Shown: positions 1 through 6,787 of the stretch, one piece after another | Position numbering within the stretch: the first letter of the stretch is position 1 | Layout: every line of letters starts with the position of its first letter | Source of the DNA: UTCHB3 sp964431385 | GTDB taxonomy: Bacteria > Bacteroidota > Ignavibacteria > Ignavibacteriales > Ignavibacteriaceae | Reading direction: 5' to 3' | Assembly (NCBI GenBank): GCA_964431385.1 | Contig: CAYSJM010000096.1 | Coordinates: 1-10,096, forward strand | Length of the DNA: 10,096 nucleotides | Position numbers and translations under genes: made by a program | Notes under the pieces: generated by a model | The model's input: the letters and a program-made list of their open reading frames with translations, nothing else | Databases searched by the model: none | What the model was told of the DNA's origin: nothing

Positions 1-21
1 TCTGCGGTTAAATATTAAAAT

Positions 22-1032
22 TCAATGCTGAATATCGTGTTCACAACGGAGCAGAAAATCAGCAATATCCCACCCCTCAGCCTTCTGAGCATCAGTTGCC
101 AAAGTATCCAGCGTCTCAGATATTTTCACACTCAGCCCGAAGATTGAATTAATAGCCTTTGCCTGCTCTTTCCATTTATTTGTGGCGACATCTGCGATTG
201 AGGTGTCAGGAATGAGCACCACTTCCCTGCCTCGGGTGAGCGACCAGTTCAGATTCATAAGTCCGTTCATTCCACCGGTTGCGAGGACTACATGATCGGG
301 GTGGAAAACACTTGCGATGAGGGCAGTTTTTTCACTTTCGACCACAATTATGGATTTGTGTGGCTCGGCAGTTAACAGGTGTTCACCAAAAAAACAGGGT
401 TTCCGCTTAAAGTCAGGCATTTTTAAGACAGCATGCACAAAGTTGACGACAGGTTTGCCGCGATATCTGTCTGATTCCCGGTACCGCTTCCCCTTCACGG
501 GATCGGGATAATACATTATTTTTCCCGTGGTGATGTTGTGTTGCGAGTCGATATACCAAAAAACAGGTGCGCCGGGGAGGTATTTTGAAGTGCCGAGATA
601 ATAACGGCGTACTATCGCATCGGCAACATCCTGTGTGAGACGGAGTCGCAAATGGAGGTAAAGATTGTTGTTCAGGTAGTTTTTCAAGGTCTTCCTGAAA
701 ATATCGAAAGATATGGATGGGAAAGATGAAGGTTGAGGGCTGAAGAATAATGGTTGAGGGCTGAAGGATGATGGTTGAGGGGCGGCAGTTCCCTTGAAGG
801 CAGGTTTGAGCATGGGAAAACGGTCGAAATATTCGGAGGGAGTGAGGTGATACCTGCACTTCACTTCGTGATCGCAGCGGCCGACTTCATCCGAGATGAA
901 ATTACCTGTTTGGGTATCGTAGTAGCGCGTGAAGGTTTTGGCACCACTTCTTTTATGGTCGGGACAGGCAGGATTTGGGCAGTTTATCTTCCTTTTTCCG
1001 GGCCTGTCATCAAGTTTATATCTGTAGTTCAT
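22..1032 (-). CDS. Zinc-finger/TOPRIM primase-like protein (DUF6371-like)
   Basis: A 336-residue protein resembling the DUF6371 family of Bacteroidota mobile elements, probably acting in DNA replication or priming. An N-terminal region (residues 1-75) carries a probable zinc-binding cluster (C18, C23, C53, C59, with nearby histidines). A proline/serine/phenylalanine linker (about 84-105) is made of tandem seven-residue repeats. The core (about 110-330) has TOPRIM-like features: IIVVESEKTA (E232), ATGGMNGL, VVLIPD (D276) and a late GWDIADFL motif. I chose the ATG at 1032 because AAGGGAATT precedes it. The reading frame stays open to a GTG at 1095, but that extension lies in a palindrome. It sits 120 bp downstream of the RepA-like ATPase on the same strand, so the two likely form a replication module. 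The family name is from memory and catalysis is inferred, not shown. Confidence 0.72.
   Translation of the reverse strand: MNYRYKLDDRPGKRKINCPNPACPDHKRSGAKTFTRYYDTQTGNFISDEVGRCDHEVKCRYHLTPSEYFDRFPMLKPAFKGTAAPQPSSFSPQPLFFSPQPSSFPSISFDIFRKTLKNYLNNNLYLHLRLRLTQDVADAIVRRYYLGTSKYLPGAPVFWYIDSQHNITTGKIMYYPDPVKGKRYRESDRYRGKPVVNFVHAVLKMPDFKRKPCFFGEHLLTAEPHKSIIVVESEKTALIASVFHPDHVVLATGGMNGLMNLNWSLTRGREVVLIPDTSIADVATNKWKEQAKAINSIFGLSVKISETLDTLATDAQKAEGWDIADFLLRCEHDIQH
725..780. repeat. 21-bp tandem repeat inside the primase-like gene
   Basis: There are two full copies (725-745 and 746-766) and a partial third (767-780) of a 21-bp unit. Each unit is built of three related heptamers, with GTTGAGG and GCTGAAG recurring. 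On the coding (minus) strand it gives the residue pattern PQPSSFS, PQPLFFS, PQPSSF in the linker between the zinc-finger and TOPRIM-like parts. Because 21 is a multiple of 3, copy-number change would keep the frame. The neighbouring DNA has no such periodicity. Confidence 0.85.
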
Positions 1033-1054
1033 AATTCCCTTTTTATCCGTGATG

Positions 1055-1096
1055 TGTGATCGTGACCTAATATATGTTAGCGGGTCACGAATCACA
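1055..1096. repeat. Imperfect inverted repeat (hairpin 1) in the replication module
   Basis: TGTGATCGTGACC (1055-1067) pairs with GGTCACGAATCACA (1083-1096), leaving a single bulged base. The loop contains a weaker nested CTAA/TTAG pairing (1067-1080). It lies in the spacer just upstream of the primase-like gene (minus strand). It could be an attenuator, an operator or part of a replication origin; nothing in the sequence decides which. No T-run follows, so a simple terminator is less likely. Confidence 0.75.
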
Positions 1097-1107
1097 TGTT
1101 CCTGTTT

Positions 1108-1160
1108 AATTGTGAAGATTGTGATTTCTATATATATTAACGATTTTCACAATCACAATT
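1108..1160. repeat. Imperfect inverted repeat (hairpin 2) overlapping the ATPase gene end
   Basis: AATTGTG (1108-1114), a three-base bulge and ATTGTGA (1118-1124) face TCACAATCACAATT (1147-1160). The loop is AT-rich and contains TATATATATTAA. The right arm covers the last codons of the RepA-like ATPase gene, whose stop is at 1153-1155. The arms share the TGTGA/TCACA core with hairpin 1, so the two structures look related. Role unknown. Confidence 0.75.
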
Positions 1161-2436
1161 GCCGAATGAATCCCTCTATGGTATCGTCAGATGAATCAAC
1201 TATGATGTAGTGCTGTGGTTTTCCCTTCCTGATAAGGAGACTTACGCGTCTGGAATCAGCTTCAAGCATGACAGGTGACTTCCGGTTCAGATCGGAAAGG
1301 TACAAACGGATGGTATTGTCTTTATCTTTACCGAAGATATCAACCAGCTCTTTGCGGACGCGTGTTTCACCGGGCGATTTGACAGCAAAGGGCTTGTACA
1401 TCCCGAACTTTTCGATCAGCAGTTCCATGTTATTCTTGTGAGACCGGGGTTCGAAAACATTCTCCTTTTCGAGCGGGGTGGCATATCTGAGGAGGTTTGT
1501 CCTGCTGTCAAACGAAAAATGGAAGTGCCCCCCCTTCGGGCCGAAAGAGTTTTTGACAACCGACAGTTTATAGACTGGATTCACAACCCCCTCATCAGCG
1601 GGCTTCACCTTCATCTCTGTGATGCGTATTACGCAGCGGCTTTTGATGATTAGCTCACTTCCGATGTGTCCGCGGGCACCGTTGCTGGTTTTCGCTTCGT
1701 GGATGGTCAGGAGGAATGTGCAGTCGTACTCGTTAGCCAGTTTGTTGAGGGTGGCAGTTATCTCGGGGGAGTCTTTGGAGTCGTTAATGTCCTTGAGGAA
1801 GTCTGTAATTATATCGACTATTACGATCAGGTGGTTTGAAGTGTCGGTTTTGCGAATTTCGGGGATGATAGTGCGAAGCCCGACCAATTTTTCCTGAAGG
1901 GAATAAGTAACCAATGGGAGTATTTCGAGGTTTTTTGGTATAGCTGAAAGTTCATACCCTGCCATCCGGGTGATGGTTTGGATTCGTTTAACGACGGAGT
2001 AGTTTTCGTCCTGCTCGGTATCGATTAACAGCACGCGGATGTTGCTTACCGACGGATCAAGAGAAAATCCGAGAAAATGATACCCACTTCCCCCCTCTTT
2101 CTTCAGAAGTGCCGCCGTAATCACATTCAATATTGTACTTTTGAAGCTCCCCTCGCGTGAGACGATCGTGTTCAGCGTTTTAGCGTAGATCGAAAATCCG
2201 GCGGAGTTGTTTATCAGTCCGGGAGGTTTTACTGCCTCCAATGCCGCTTTTGCTCTTGCGGAGGTAATCGAAAGCAGGAATTTTTGCATCAGCGATTCCT
2301 GTAATTTTTCAGCTTCGGTCAGTGGCTTTACTGCTTCCTGAACAACTGTTTTCGCCACTTCCACATTCTTTGCAAACGGGGCAAGATCAAATTTTATTTC
2401 GCTCTTCATTCCCGTCAACGGGGTTTCATGGATCAT
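1153..2436 (-). CDS. RepA-like RecA-fold ATPase (AAA_25 type), probable helicase/loader
   Basis: A 427-residue P-loop ATPase of the RepA/KaiC/RecA superfamily, as found in Bacteroidota mobile and integrated elements; a role in replication initiation or helicase loading is inferred. The P-loop is SREGSFKST (93-101). It keeps the GxxKST core around K99, but has serine where the first glycycine of GxxxxGK[ST] usually stands. LLIDTEQ (136-142) matches the DTEQ motif of these element ATPases. The Walker B strand LIVIVDIITD ends at D208. LLTIHEAK (242-249) and ARGHIGSELIIKSR (254-267) resemble the later RecA-core motifs. The C-terminal part (about 330-427) looks like a winged-helix or accessory region of unknown role. 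The ATG at 2436 has AGGGAAGAGG just upstream; an in-frame ATG ten codons in is an alternative. Its partner is the primase-like gene downstream. Confidence 0.75.
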   Translation of the reverse strand: MIHETPLTGMKSEIKFDLAPFAKNVEVAKTVVQEAVKPLTEAEKLQESLMQKFLLSITSARAKAALEAVKPPGLINNSAGFSIYAKTLNTIVSREGSFKSTILNVITAALLKKEGGSGYHFLGFSLDPSVSNIRVLLIDTEQDENYSVVKRIQTITRMAGYELSAIPKNLEILPLVTYSLQEKLVGLRTIIPEIRKTDTSNHLIVIVDIITDFLKDINDSKDSPEITATLNKLANEYDCTFLLTIHEAKTSNGARGHIGSELIIKSRCVIRITEMKVKPADEGVVNPVYKLSVVKNSFGPKGGHFHFSFDSRTNLLRYATPLEKENVFEPRSHKNNMELLIEKFGMYKPFAVKSPGETRVRKELVDIFGKDKDNTIRLYLSDLNRKSPVMLEADSRRVSLLIRKGKPQHYIIVDSSDDTIEGFIRQL

Positions 2437-2540
2437 CCTCTTCCCTAATAAATTGTCAAAACGAGGATACCTACTTAGTGAAACACCGGTTTTTAATCAA
2501 GTGGAGAAACAAAAACATGTGAAAAGTTACACAATCACTC

Positions 2541-2622
2541 TACGAACATTAAACCCCGCTACGGGGGTATTTAAGGAAAAGAATTATTTTGTTTACGAAC
2601 ATTAAACCCCGCTACGGTGGTA
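2541..2622. repeat. Pair of 29-bp direct repeats with GC hairpin
   Basis: The copies at 2541-2569 and 2594-2622 differ at one position (G at 2565, T at 2618) and are 24 bp apart. They begin TACGAACATTAAACC. A third copy seems to start at 2621 (TACGAA) but stops after six bases. Copy 1 holds the perfect hairpin CCCCG-CTA-CGGGG (2554-2566); the substitution in copy 2 breaks one pair. The pair lies upstream of the ATPase gene, in the spacer between two minus-strand genes. It looks like a dispersed, REP-like palindromic element. A CRISPR is unlikely with only two units. Confidence 0.8.
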
Positions 2623-2660
2623 CGAATTTCCACAGGCAGGGCACAAAATCAAAGAGCAGA

Positions 2661-2700
2661 ATCCTGTCGATCTTGTTAAATCCTGAATATCCTGTTCAAT
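2661..2700. repeat. Short ATCCTG-rich degenerate repeat
   Basis: ATCCTG occurs three times in 34 bases (2661, 2680, 2689), with a related GATCTTG at 2669. It lies just past the 3' end of the DedA gene. It resembles low-complexity intergenic repeats I recall from Ignavibacteria and Bacteroidota genomes (recollection, not checked). The rest of the 2437-2706 spacer shows no coding sequence. Confidence 0.5.
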
Positions 2701-2706
2701 AAATGA

Positions 2707-3357
2707 TTACTTAATGTACCTCTTGTGGATGATCCGGTTGTGGATGGCTTTGTAGCCCATTGGAATCAGTGAAGCGAACGCCACGATGAAGAGTGTGAGG
2801 GTAAGATTTTTTTGGACGAATGGTATATGTCCAAAGAAGTAACCGGCACCTACATAGAGCAGAATATAGATAGCTGCTGATAGGAAACCAGAGATGATGA
2901 AGGTTGAGAACTTCATTTTAACAATTCCGGCTACGAATGGAGCAAAGGTGCGGACCATCGGAAAGTATCGGGCAAGGAACATGGTGGTTTTGCCGTGTTT
3001 CTTGAAGAAGCCTTCAGTGGCAATAAGGTATGAAGGTTTTATAAACCGGTTATCCATTTTGTATGCCCTCTCGCCGAGTCGCCTGCCTATTCCATAATTA
3101 AAAACATCTCCAATAAATACAGCCATTGTAAAAAGAAGATACAGGGCATACGGATTCAATTGCCCGGCTGCTGCTATAGTGCCGGCAGCAAAAAGAATAG
3201 TAACTCCGGGTAAAAGTGGCGTAAGAACAAAATTCGTTTCCAACAAAATCAGGACGAAGAGAAAAAGGTATGTTATATTGCCGTATTCGGATATTATTAC
3301 ACTAAGATAGCCATCCAGATGATTTACTATCTCCCATACATTGCCAAGAATTTCCAT
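2707..3357 (-). CDS. DedA-family inner-membrane protein
   Basis: A 216-residue polytopic membrane protein of the DedA (SNARE-associated/VTT) family. Members act as lipid scramblases or transporters, for example in undecaprenyl-phosphate or phospholipid recycling, and support membrane homeostasis. Family hallmarks are visible in order: LLETNFVLTPLLPG with the acidic residue in the first re-entrant region, the alanine/glycine-rich AAGTIAAAGQL, GDVFNYGIGRRLGE, FFKKHGKTTMFLARYFPMVRTFAPFVAG with the essential-type arginines, and two C-terminal hydrophobic segments. Length is normal for the family. The ATG at 3357 is preferred over the TTG one codon earlier; GGAAGAAAG lies upstream. It is transcribed away from the TIGR03643 gene across a 221-bp divergent spacer. 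The specific substrate cannot be told from sequence. Confidence 0.92.
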   Translation of the reverse strand: MEILGNVWEIVNHLDGYLSVIISEYGNITYLFLFVLILLETNFVLTPLLPGVTILFAAGTIAAAGQLNPYALYLLFTMAVFIGDVFNYGIGRRLGERAYKMDNRFIKPSYLIATEGFFKKHGKTTMFLARYFPMVRTFAPFVAGIVKMKFSTFIISGFLSAAIYILLYVGAGYFFGHIPFVQKNLTLTLFIVAFASLIPMGYKAIHNRIIHKRYIK

Positions 3358-3578
3358 CAAACAACTTTCTTCCGGTTTTGGAATGCCAACTTATTTCGTT
3401 CGAATAAAGCACTCTAAATTCGATTAATTAAGTGGTAAATTTACAAACTTTTGCGGGTTGTAAAAGATGATTTATTTTTAACCTTTTGGGGAATTGGGGC
3501 TCTTAATCGCCACGAAATGAATTAATTTAGCCCCGGTTCTGTTCTTTTTTCATATTTCGAAAACAAATTTGGAAAAAA
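3358..3578. other. Divergent intergenic spacer
   Basis: This AT-rich spacer lies between the divergent DedA and TIGR03643 genes and must hold both promoters. It contains the 10-bp palindrome GTAAATTTAC (3435-3444). I could not identify a convincing -35/-10 or TTTG/TAnnTTTG pair on either strand. Confidence 0.5.
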
Positions 3579-3839
3579 ATGAACACCGTTAAAAACTCAC
3601 CGGAAATTTCACAGCCCGACATTTCAAGAATTATCGAGATGGCATGGGAAGACCGCACACCATTTGAGGCGATTGAGATTCAGTTTGGACTGAAAGAAAA
3701 TGAAGTGCGGGCAATAATGCGTCGCGAAATGAAACCCTCAAGTTTCAGGATGTGGAGGGAAAGAGTTGGCGGCAGAAAAACAAAACATCTGCGGTTGAGA
3801 TCAAAAAGCGTACAAAGGTTTAAGAGTCACAATCAATAA
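3579..3839 (+). CDS. TIGR03643 (DUF2805) family small protein
   Basis: An 86-residue basic protein matching the TIGR03643/DUF2805 family. The characteristic run DISRIIEMAWEDRTPFEAIE (residues 15-34) is followed by IQFGLKENEVRAIMRREMKPSSFRMWRERVGGRKTKH (35-71). The predicted fold is helix-turn-helix-like and the tail is rich in lysine and arginine, which suggests nucleic-acid binding, but no function is established for the family. Length is normal. The start ATG at 3579 follows GGAAAAAA, a weak ribosome-binding site of the kind common in Bacteroidota. It stands alone between divergent DedA and lepA, which lies 169 bp downstream. The family assignment is strong; the role is unknown. Confidence 0.88.
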   Translation: MNTVKNSPEISQPDISRIIEMAWEDRTPFEAIEIQFGLKENEVRAIMRREMKPSSFRMWRERVGGRKTKHLRLRSKSVQRFKSHNQ

Positions 3840-3963
3840 TTCCGGGATTCAACAGGAAACGGGATAGAGCTAATCGAAATCGGCTACACTTCAGCAATGG
3901 AAAAGCCGGAAGAGGGCAGATAAAAATCCCCATAAACCGGTAAAAACCTTCCCTTATTTCTTC

Positions 3964-3979
3964 GTAACTTTGTAGTTAC
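3964..3979 (+). promoter_or_regulatory. Probable lepA promoter -7 element within a palindrome
   Basis: TAACTTTG (3965-3972) matches the Bacteroidota -7 consensus TAnnTTTG, and would start transcription roughly 30 bases before lepA. It lies inside the 6-bp inverted repeat GTAACT-TTGT-AGTTAC (3964-3979), which could be a regulator site. No clear TTTG -33 element is seen at the expected distance, so the call is moderate. Confidence 0.45.
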
Positions 3980-4000
3980 AAAAATTTAAAATTCCGAACC

Positions 4001-4004
4001 GGAG
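4001..4004 (+). promoter_or_regulatory. lepA ribosome binding site
   Basis: GGAG lies four bases before the ATG at 4009 and fixes the lepA start. The resulting N-terminus (MNHIRNFCIIAHIDHGKST) matches the usual start of the family. Confidence 0.7.
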
Positions 4005-4008
4005 ATAA

Positions 4009-5802
4009 ATGAATCATATCAGAAACTTCTGCATAATTGCACACATTGACCATGGTAAGAGTACCATCGCCGACAGACTGCTTGAGACCACCGGAACCGT
4101 AAGTGACCGGGAAGCAAAGGCACAAATTCTCGACAGTATGGACCTCGAACGGGAACGCGGCATTACCATAAAATCGCACGCAATTCAGATGGAATATACG
4201 GCAAAAGATGGCGAAACCTATGTGCTTAATCTGATTGATACCCCCGGGCATGTGGATTTTACCTATGAAGTTTCCCGTTCTCTGGCAGCTTGTGAAGGGG
4301 CTCTCCTTATTGTGGATGCCTCACAGGGGGTGGAAGCACAGACCATTTCGAATCTCTACCTTGCTATCGGTGCCGGACTTGAGATTATCCCCGTTCTGAA
4401 TAAAATTGACCTTCCGGGTGCAGAACCCGATAGAATAGCTCAGCAGGTTATCGATCTGCTCGGTTGCAAAAAAGAGGAGATAATTTACGCAAGTGCAAAA
4501 ACGAAAATCGGAATTGTCGATATACTCGAGGCAGTTGTCGAGAAGATACCGCCTCCAATTGGGGATCCCAACAAACCATTGCAGGCACTGATTTTCGACT
4601 CTGTTTTTGATCCCTACCGTGGTGCCATCGCTTATGTAAGGGTGATAAACGGCATCATAAAAGAAAAAGACAAAATGCGATTTTTCGCCCACGACAACGA
4701 GTATATCGCTGAAGATGTGGGTACACTTCGCCTTGGGAAAATAAGGACGGGTTCCATTACTGCGGGAAGTGTCGGTTACATTATTGCGGGCATCAAAGAT
4801 GTAAAAGATACCAAGGTGGGTGATACAATCACGCATTCAAAAGGCGGTGCCTCGGATCCACTTCCCGGATATCAGGAAATAAAACCGATGGTTTACAGCG
4901 GTCTGTATCCCACGAACACAGAAGATTTTGAAGACCTGAGAGATGCTCTCGACAAATATATTCTGAACGATTCATCATTGATTTATGAACCCGAAACCTC
5001 TGCTGCTCTGGGTTTTGGCTTCCGCTGCGGATTCCTCGGTCTGCTCCACATGGAGATTGTTCAGGAGAGGCTTTTCAGAGAGTTCGACCAGGCGATTATA
5101 ACTACACTTCCCAATGTGGAATATATAGTTTATAAAAGAAATGGTGACAAAATTGTGGTGGATAACCCCGACCACATGCCCCCTGCCGGCGATATCGATT
5201 TGATTCAGGAGCCGTATGTGAAAGCCCAAATTGTCACTCCAAGTGAATATGTAGGGGGCATCATGAAACTTGCGATGGATAAAAGAGGCATCTACAAAAA
5301 CACCACTTATATCGACCCCACAAGAGCCGACTTGAGTTTTGAGTTCCCTCTCTCCGAAATTATCTTCGATTTTTACGATAAATTAAAATCGATTTCAAGA
5401 GGCTACGCTTCTTTTGATTATGAATTGATCGGTTACCAGGAGTCTGAGCTGATCAAATTGGATATCCTCTTAAACGCCGAACCCGTGGATGCCCTTTCGA
5501 TGATCGTGCACAGATCAAAATCGTACGACTGGGGAAGGAAAGTCTGTGATAAACTAAAAGACCTTATACCAAGGCAGCTCTTCGAAATCTCCATTCAGGC
5601 AGCCATCGGAACAAAAGTAATTTCCCGCTCAACCGTTAAAGCGATGCGTAAAAATGTTATCGCCAAATGTTACGGCGGCGACATCTCCCGTAAACGAAAA
5701 CTCCTCGAAAAACAAAAAGAGGGTAAAAAACGGATGAAACAGGTCGGAAATGTCGAAATTCCACAGGAAGCGTTCCTTGCTGTACTACAGATTGAAGATT
5801 GA
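4009..5802 (+). CDS. lepA: Elongation factor 4 (LepA) translational GTPase
   Basis: A 597-residue, full-length EF4/LepA, a cytosolic or membrane-associated GTPase that binds the ribosome and can back-translocate tRNAs or assist initiation and ribosome function. All G motifs are intact: AHIDHGKST (11-19), RGIT (50-53), DTPGH (77-81), NKID (131-134) and SAK (162-164). The EF-G-like domain V signature GFRCGFLGLLHMEIVQERL is present. The LepA-specific C-terminal domain contains CYGGDISRKRKLLEKQK and ends in the typical GNVEIPQEAFLAVL. It is followed, after a heptamer repeat and an assembly gap, by lepB; lepA-lepB is a widely conserved order. Nothing is missing or odd in the coding sequence. Confidence 0.98.
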   Translation: MNHIRNFCIIAHIDHGKSTIADRLLETTGTVSDREAKAQILDSMDLERERGITIKSHAIQMEYTAKDGETYVLNLIDTPGHVDFTYEVSRSLAACEGALLIVDASQGVEAQTISNLYLAIGAGLEIIPVLNKIDLPGAEPDRIAQQVIDLLGCKKEEIIYASAKTKIGIVDILEAVVEKIPPPIGDPNKPLQALIFDSVFDPYRGAIAYVRVINGIIKEKDKMRFFAHDNEYIAEDVGTLRLGKIRTGSITAGSVGYIIAGIKDVKDTKVGDTITHSKGGASDPLPGYQEIKPMVYSGLYPTNTEDFEDLRDALDKYILNDSSLIYEPETSAALGFGFRCGFLGLLHMEIVQERLFREFDQAIITTLPNVEYIVYKRNGDKIVVDNPDHMPPAGDIDLIQEPYVKAQIVTPSEYVGGIMKLAMDKRGIYKNTTYIDPTRADLSFEFPLSEIIFDFYDKLKSISRGYASFDYELIGYQESELIKLDILLNAEPVDALSMIVHRSKSYDWGRKVCDKLKDLIPRQLFEISIQAAIGTKVISRSTVKAMRKNVIAKCYGGDISRKRKLLEKQKEGKKRMKQVGNVEIPQEAFLAVLQIED

Positions 5803-5806
5803 TTTT

Positions 5807-5861
5807 TTAGGTATTAGGTATTAGGTATTAGGTATTAGGTATTAGGTGTTAGGTATTAGGT
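5807..5861. repeat. TTAGGTA heptamer tandem array at the assembly gap
   Basis: Seven full copies of TTAGGTA (one variant, TTAGGTG, at 5842-5848) plus six bases of an eighth begin five bases after the lepA stop and run directly into the N block. The array was almost certainly the cause of the assembly break, so its true length is unknown. It is stop-containing in this orientation and is not coding. Confidence 0.95.
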
Positions 5862-5961
5862 NNNNNNNNNNNNNNNNNNNNNNNNNNNNNNNNNNNNNNN
5901 NNNNNNNNNNNNNNNNNNNNNNNNNNNNNNNNNNNNNNNNNNNNNNNNNNNNNNNNNNNNN
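5862..5961. other. Assembly gap (100 Ns)
   Basis: Exactly 100 unknown bases, the usual placeholder for a gap of unknown size. It hides the rest of the heptamer array and the start codon and first codons of lepB. Distances across it, including the lepA-lepB spacing, should not be trusted. Confidence 0.97.
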
Positions 5962-6777
5962 AAAATAGGTTTAATTTTATTCCTGTTTTTGGTGATGATC
6001 TTGACGCTTCGTCTCTTTTTCATCTCGACATTTAGAATTACCACCAATTCGATGGAAGCCTCGCTTGAGCCGGGAGATTTTATTGTTGTAAACAAATTTC
6101 TCTTTTCGAGGCAGGAGCCTTTAAATATCCCGTTGACAAGTATAGAAATCCCATTCTTTAAATGGACAGGCTCTTCAAAACCTGAAAAAAATTCTGTCAT
6201 CGTTTTTAAGTTTCCCGAGGGTCGGAAGGATGATTTTAGCAATCCCGCCTATGTTAAAAGATTGATTGCACTTCCGGGCGATACTGTAAAAATTGTAGCC
6301 GGAACGGTTTTTGTGAACGGGAAAAAATCACCCGTGCCCGGGCACCTCAAAAAGAAAAAAGTGAAATCGCAAACCGACAACAATTCACAGCTTTTCCCTG
6401 GTTACGACGATTGGAATGAAGACTGGTACGGTCCCCTCTACATCCCCAAAAAGGGAGACACCATCTCACTCGACTTAGAGAACTATTTGCAGTGGGAGGA
6501 AGTGATCAGCAAGGAACACGGCGACACATCCCTTACCGTTTTGGGGCATAAATTCCTCTTAAACGGGAAGGAAATAAATAGTTATATTGTACAAAATGAT
6601 TATTATTTTGTATTGGGCGACAATCGGGACAACAGCTTGGACAGCAGGTTCTGGGGTTATGTCCCGTATGACTATATTATTGGTGAAGTGTCTTTCATTT
6701 ATTGGTCGGTTGACCCTTTTTCAGACAATTTTTTCCCTGACTTAAAATTTAACAGATTCTTTAAAGCAGTTAACTAA
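5962..6777 (+). CDS. lepB: Signal peptidase I, 5' end lost in gap
   Basis: Type I signal peptidase (S26), the membrane-anchored serine protease that removes signal peptides from exported proteins. The frame is open right up to the Ns: the first visible residues (IGLILFLFLVMILTLRLFFIS) are the N-terminal membrane anchor, so the true start lies in the gap and the TTG at 5989 or ATG at 5995 are not the start. The catalytic serine is in TTNSMEASLEPGDF (serine codon 6049-6051). The general-base lysine is in YVKRLIALPGD (lysine codon 6256-6258). The box E signature LGDNRDNSLDSRFWGYV follows near the C-terminus. The insert between the lysine box and box E is long (roughly 110 residues), as is common in Bacteroidota. 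It precedes the subtilase gene by 10 bp, probably in one operon with lepA upstream. Confidence 0.95.
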   Translation, partial: KIGLILFLFLVMILTLRLFFISTFRITTNSMEASLEPGDFIVVNKFLFSRQEPLNIPLTSIEIPFFKWTGSSKPEKNSVIVFKFPEGRKDDFSNPAYVKRLIALPGDTVKIVAGTVFVNGKKSPVPGHLKKKKVKSQTDNNSQLFPGYDDWNEDWYGPLYIPKKGDTISLDLENYLQWEEVISKEHGDTSLTVLGHKFLLNGKEINSYIVQNDYYFVLGDNRDNSLDSRFWGYVPYDYIIGEVSFIYWSVDPFSDNFFPDLKFNRFFKAVN

Positions 6778-6787
6778 GGTTTTTGGC

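Noticed and set aside
1033..1095. GTG start at 1095 for the primase-like protein
   Set aside because: The 21-residue extension would be translated through a near-perfect palindrome, and the ATG at 1032 has a better ribosome-binding site and starts where the conserved domain begins.
2541..2622. CRISPR array with 29-bp repeats and a 24-bp spacer
   Set aside because: Only two units and one spacer, the spacer is AT-rich and short, the third unit aborts after six bases, and no cas genes are near.
3840..3963. Small RNA or extra gene between the TIGR03643 gene and lepA
   Set aside because: No open frame with a start, no stable hairpin and no conserved RNA motif could be seen.
4321..5229. Minus-strand open frames opposite lepA
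   Set aside because: They lie wholly within the strongly conserved lepA gene and show no recognisable domain.
5807..5861. Telomere-like TTAGG repeat
   Set aside because: The period is seven (TTAGGTA), it is internal to a chromosomal gene cluster, and such heptamer arrays are known as simple repeats in bacteria.
5989..5997. TTG 5989 or ATG 5995 as the lepB start
   Set aside because: In-frame hydrophobic codons continue upstream to the gap and complete the membrane anchor, so the start is hidden in the gap.
5856..6242. Minus-strand open frame crossing the N block
   Set aside because: It is open only because Ns cannot contain stops, and it lies opposite the clear lepB coding sequence.
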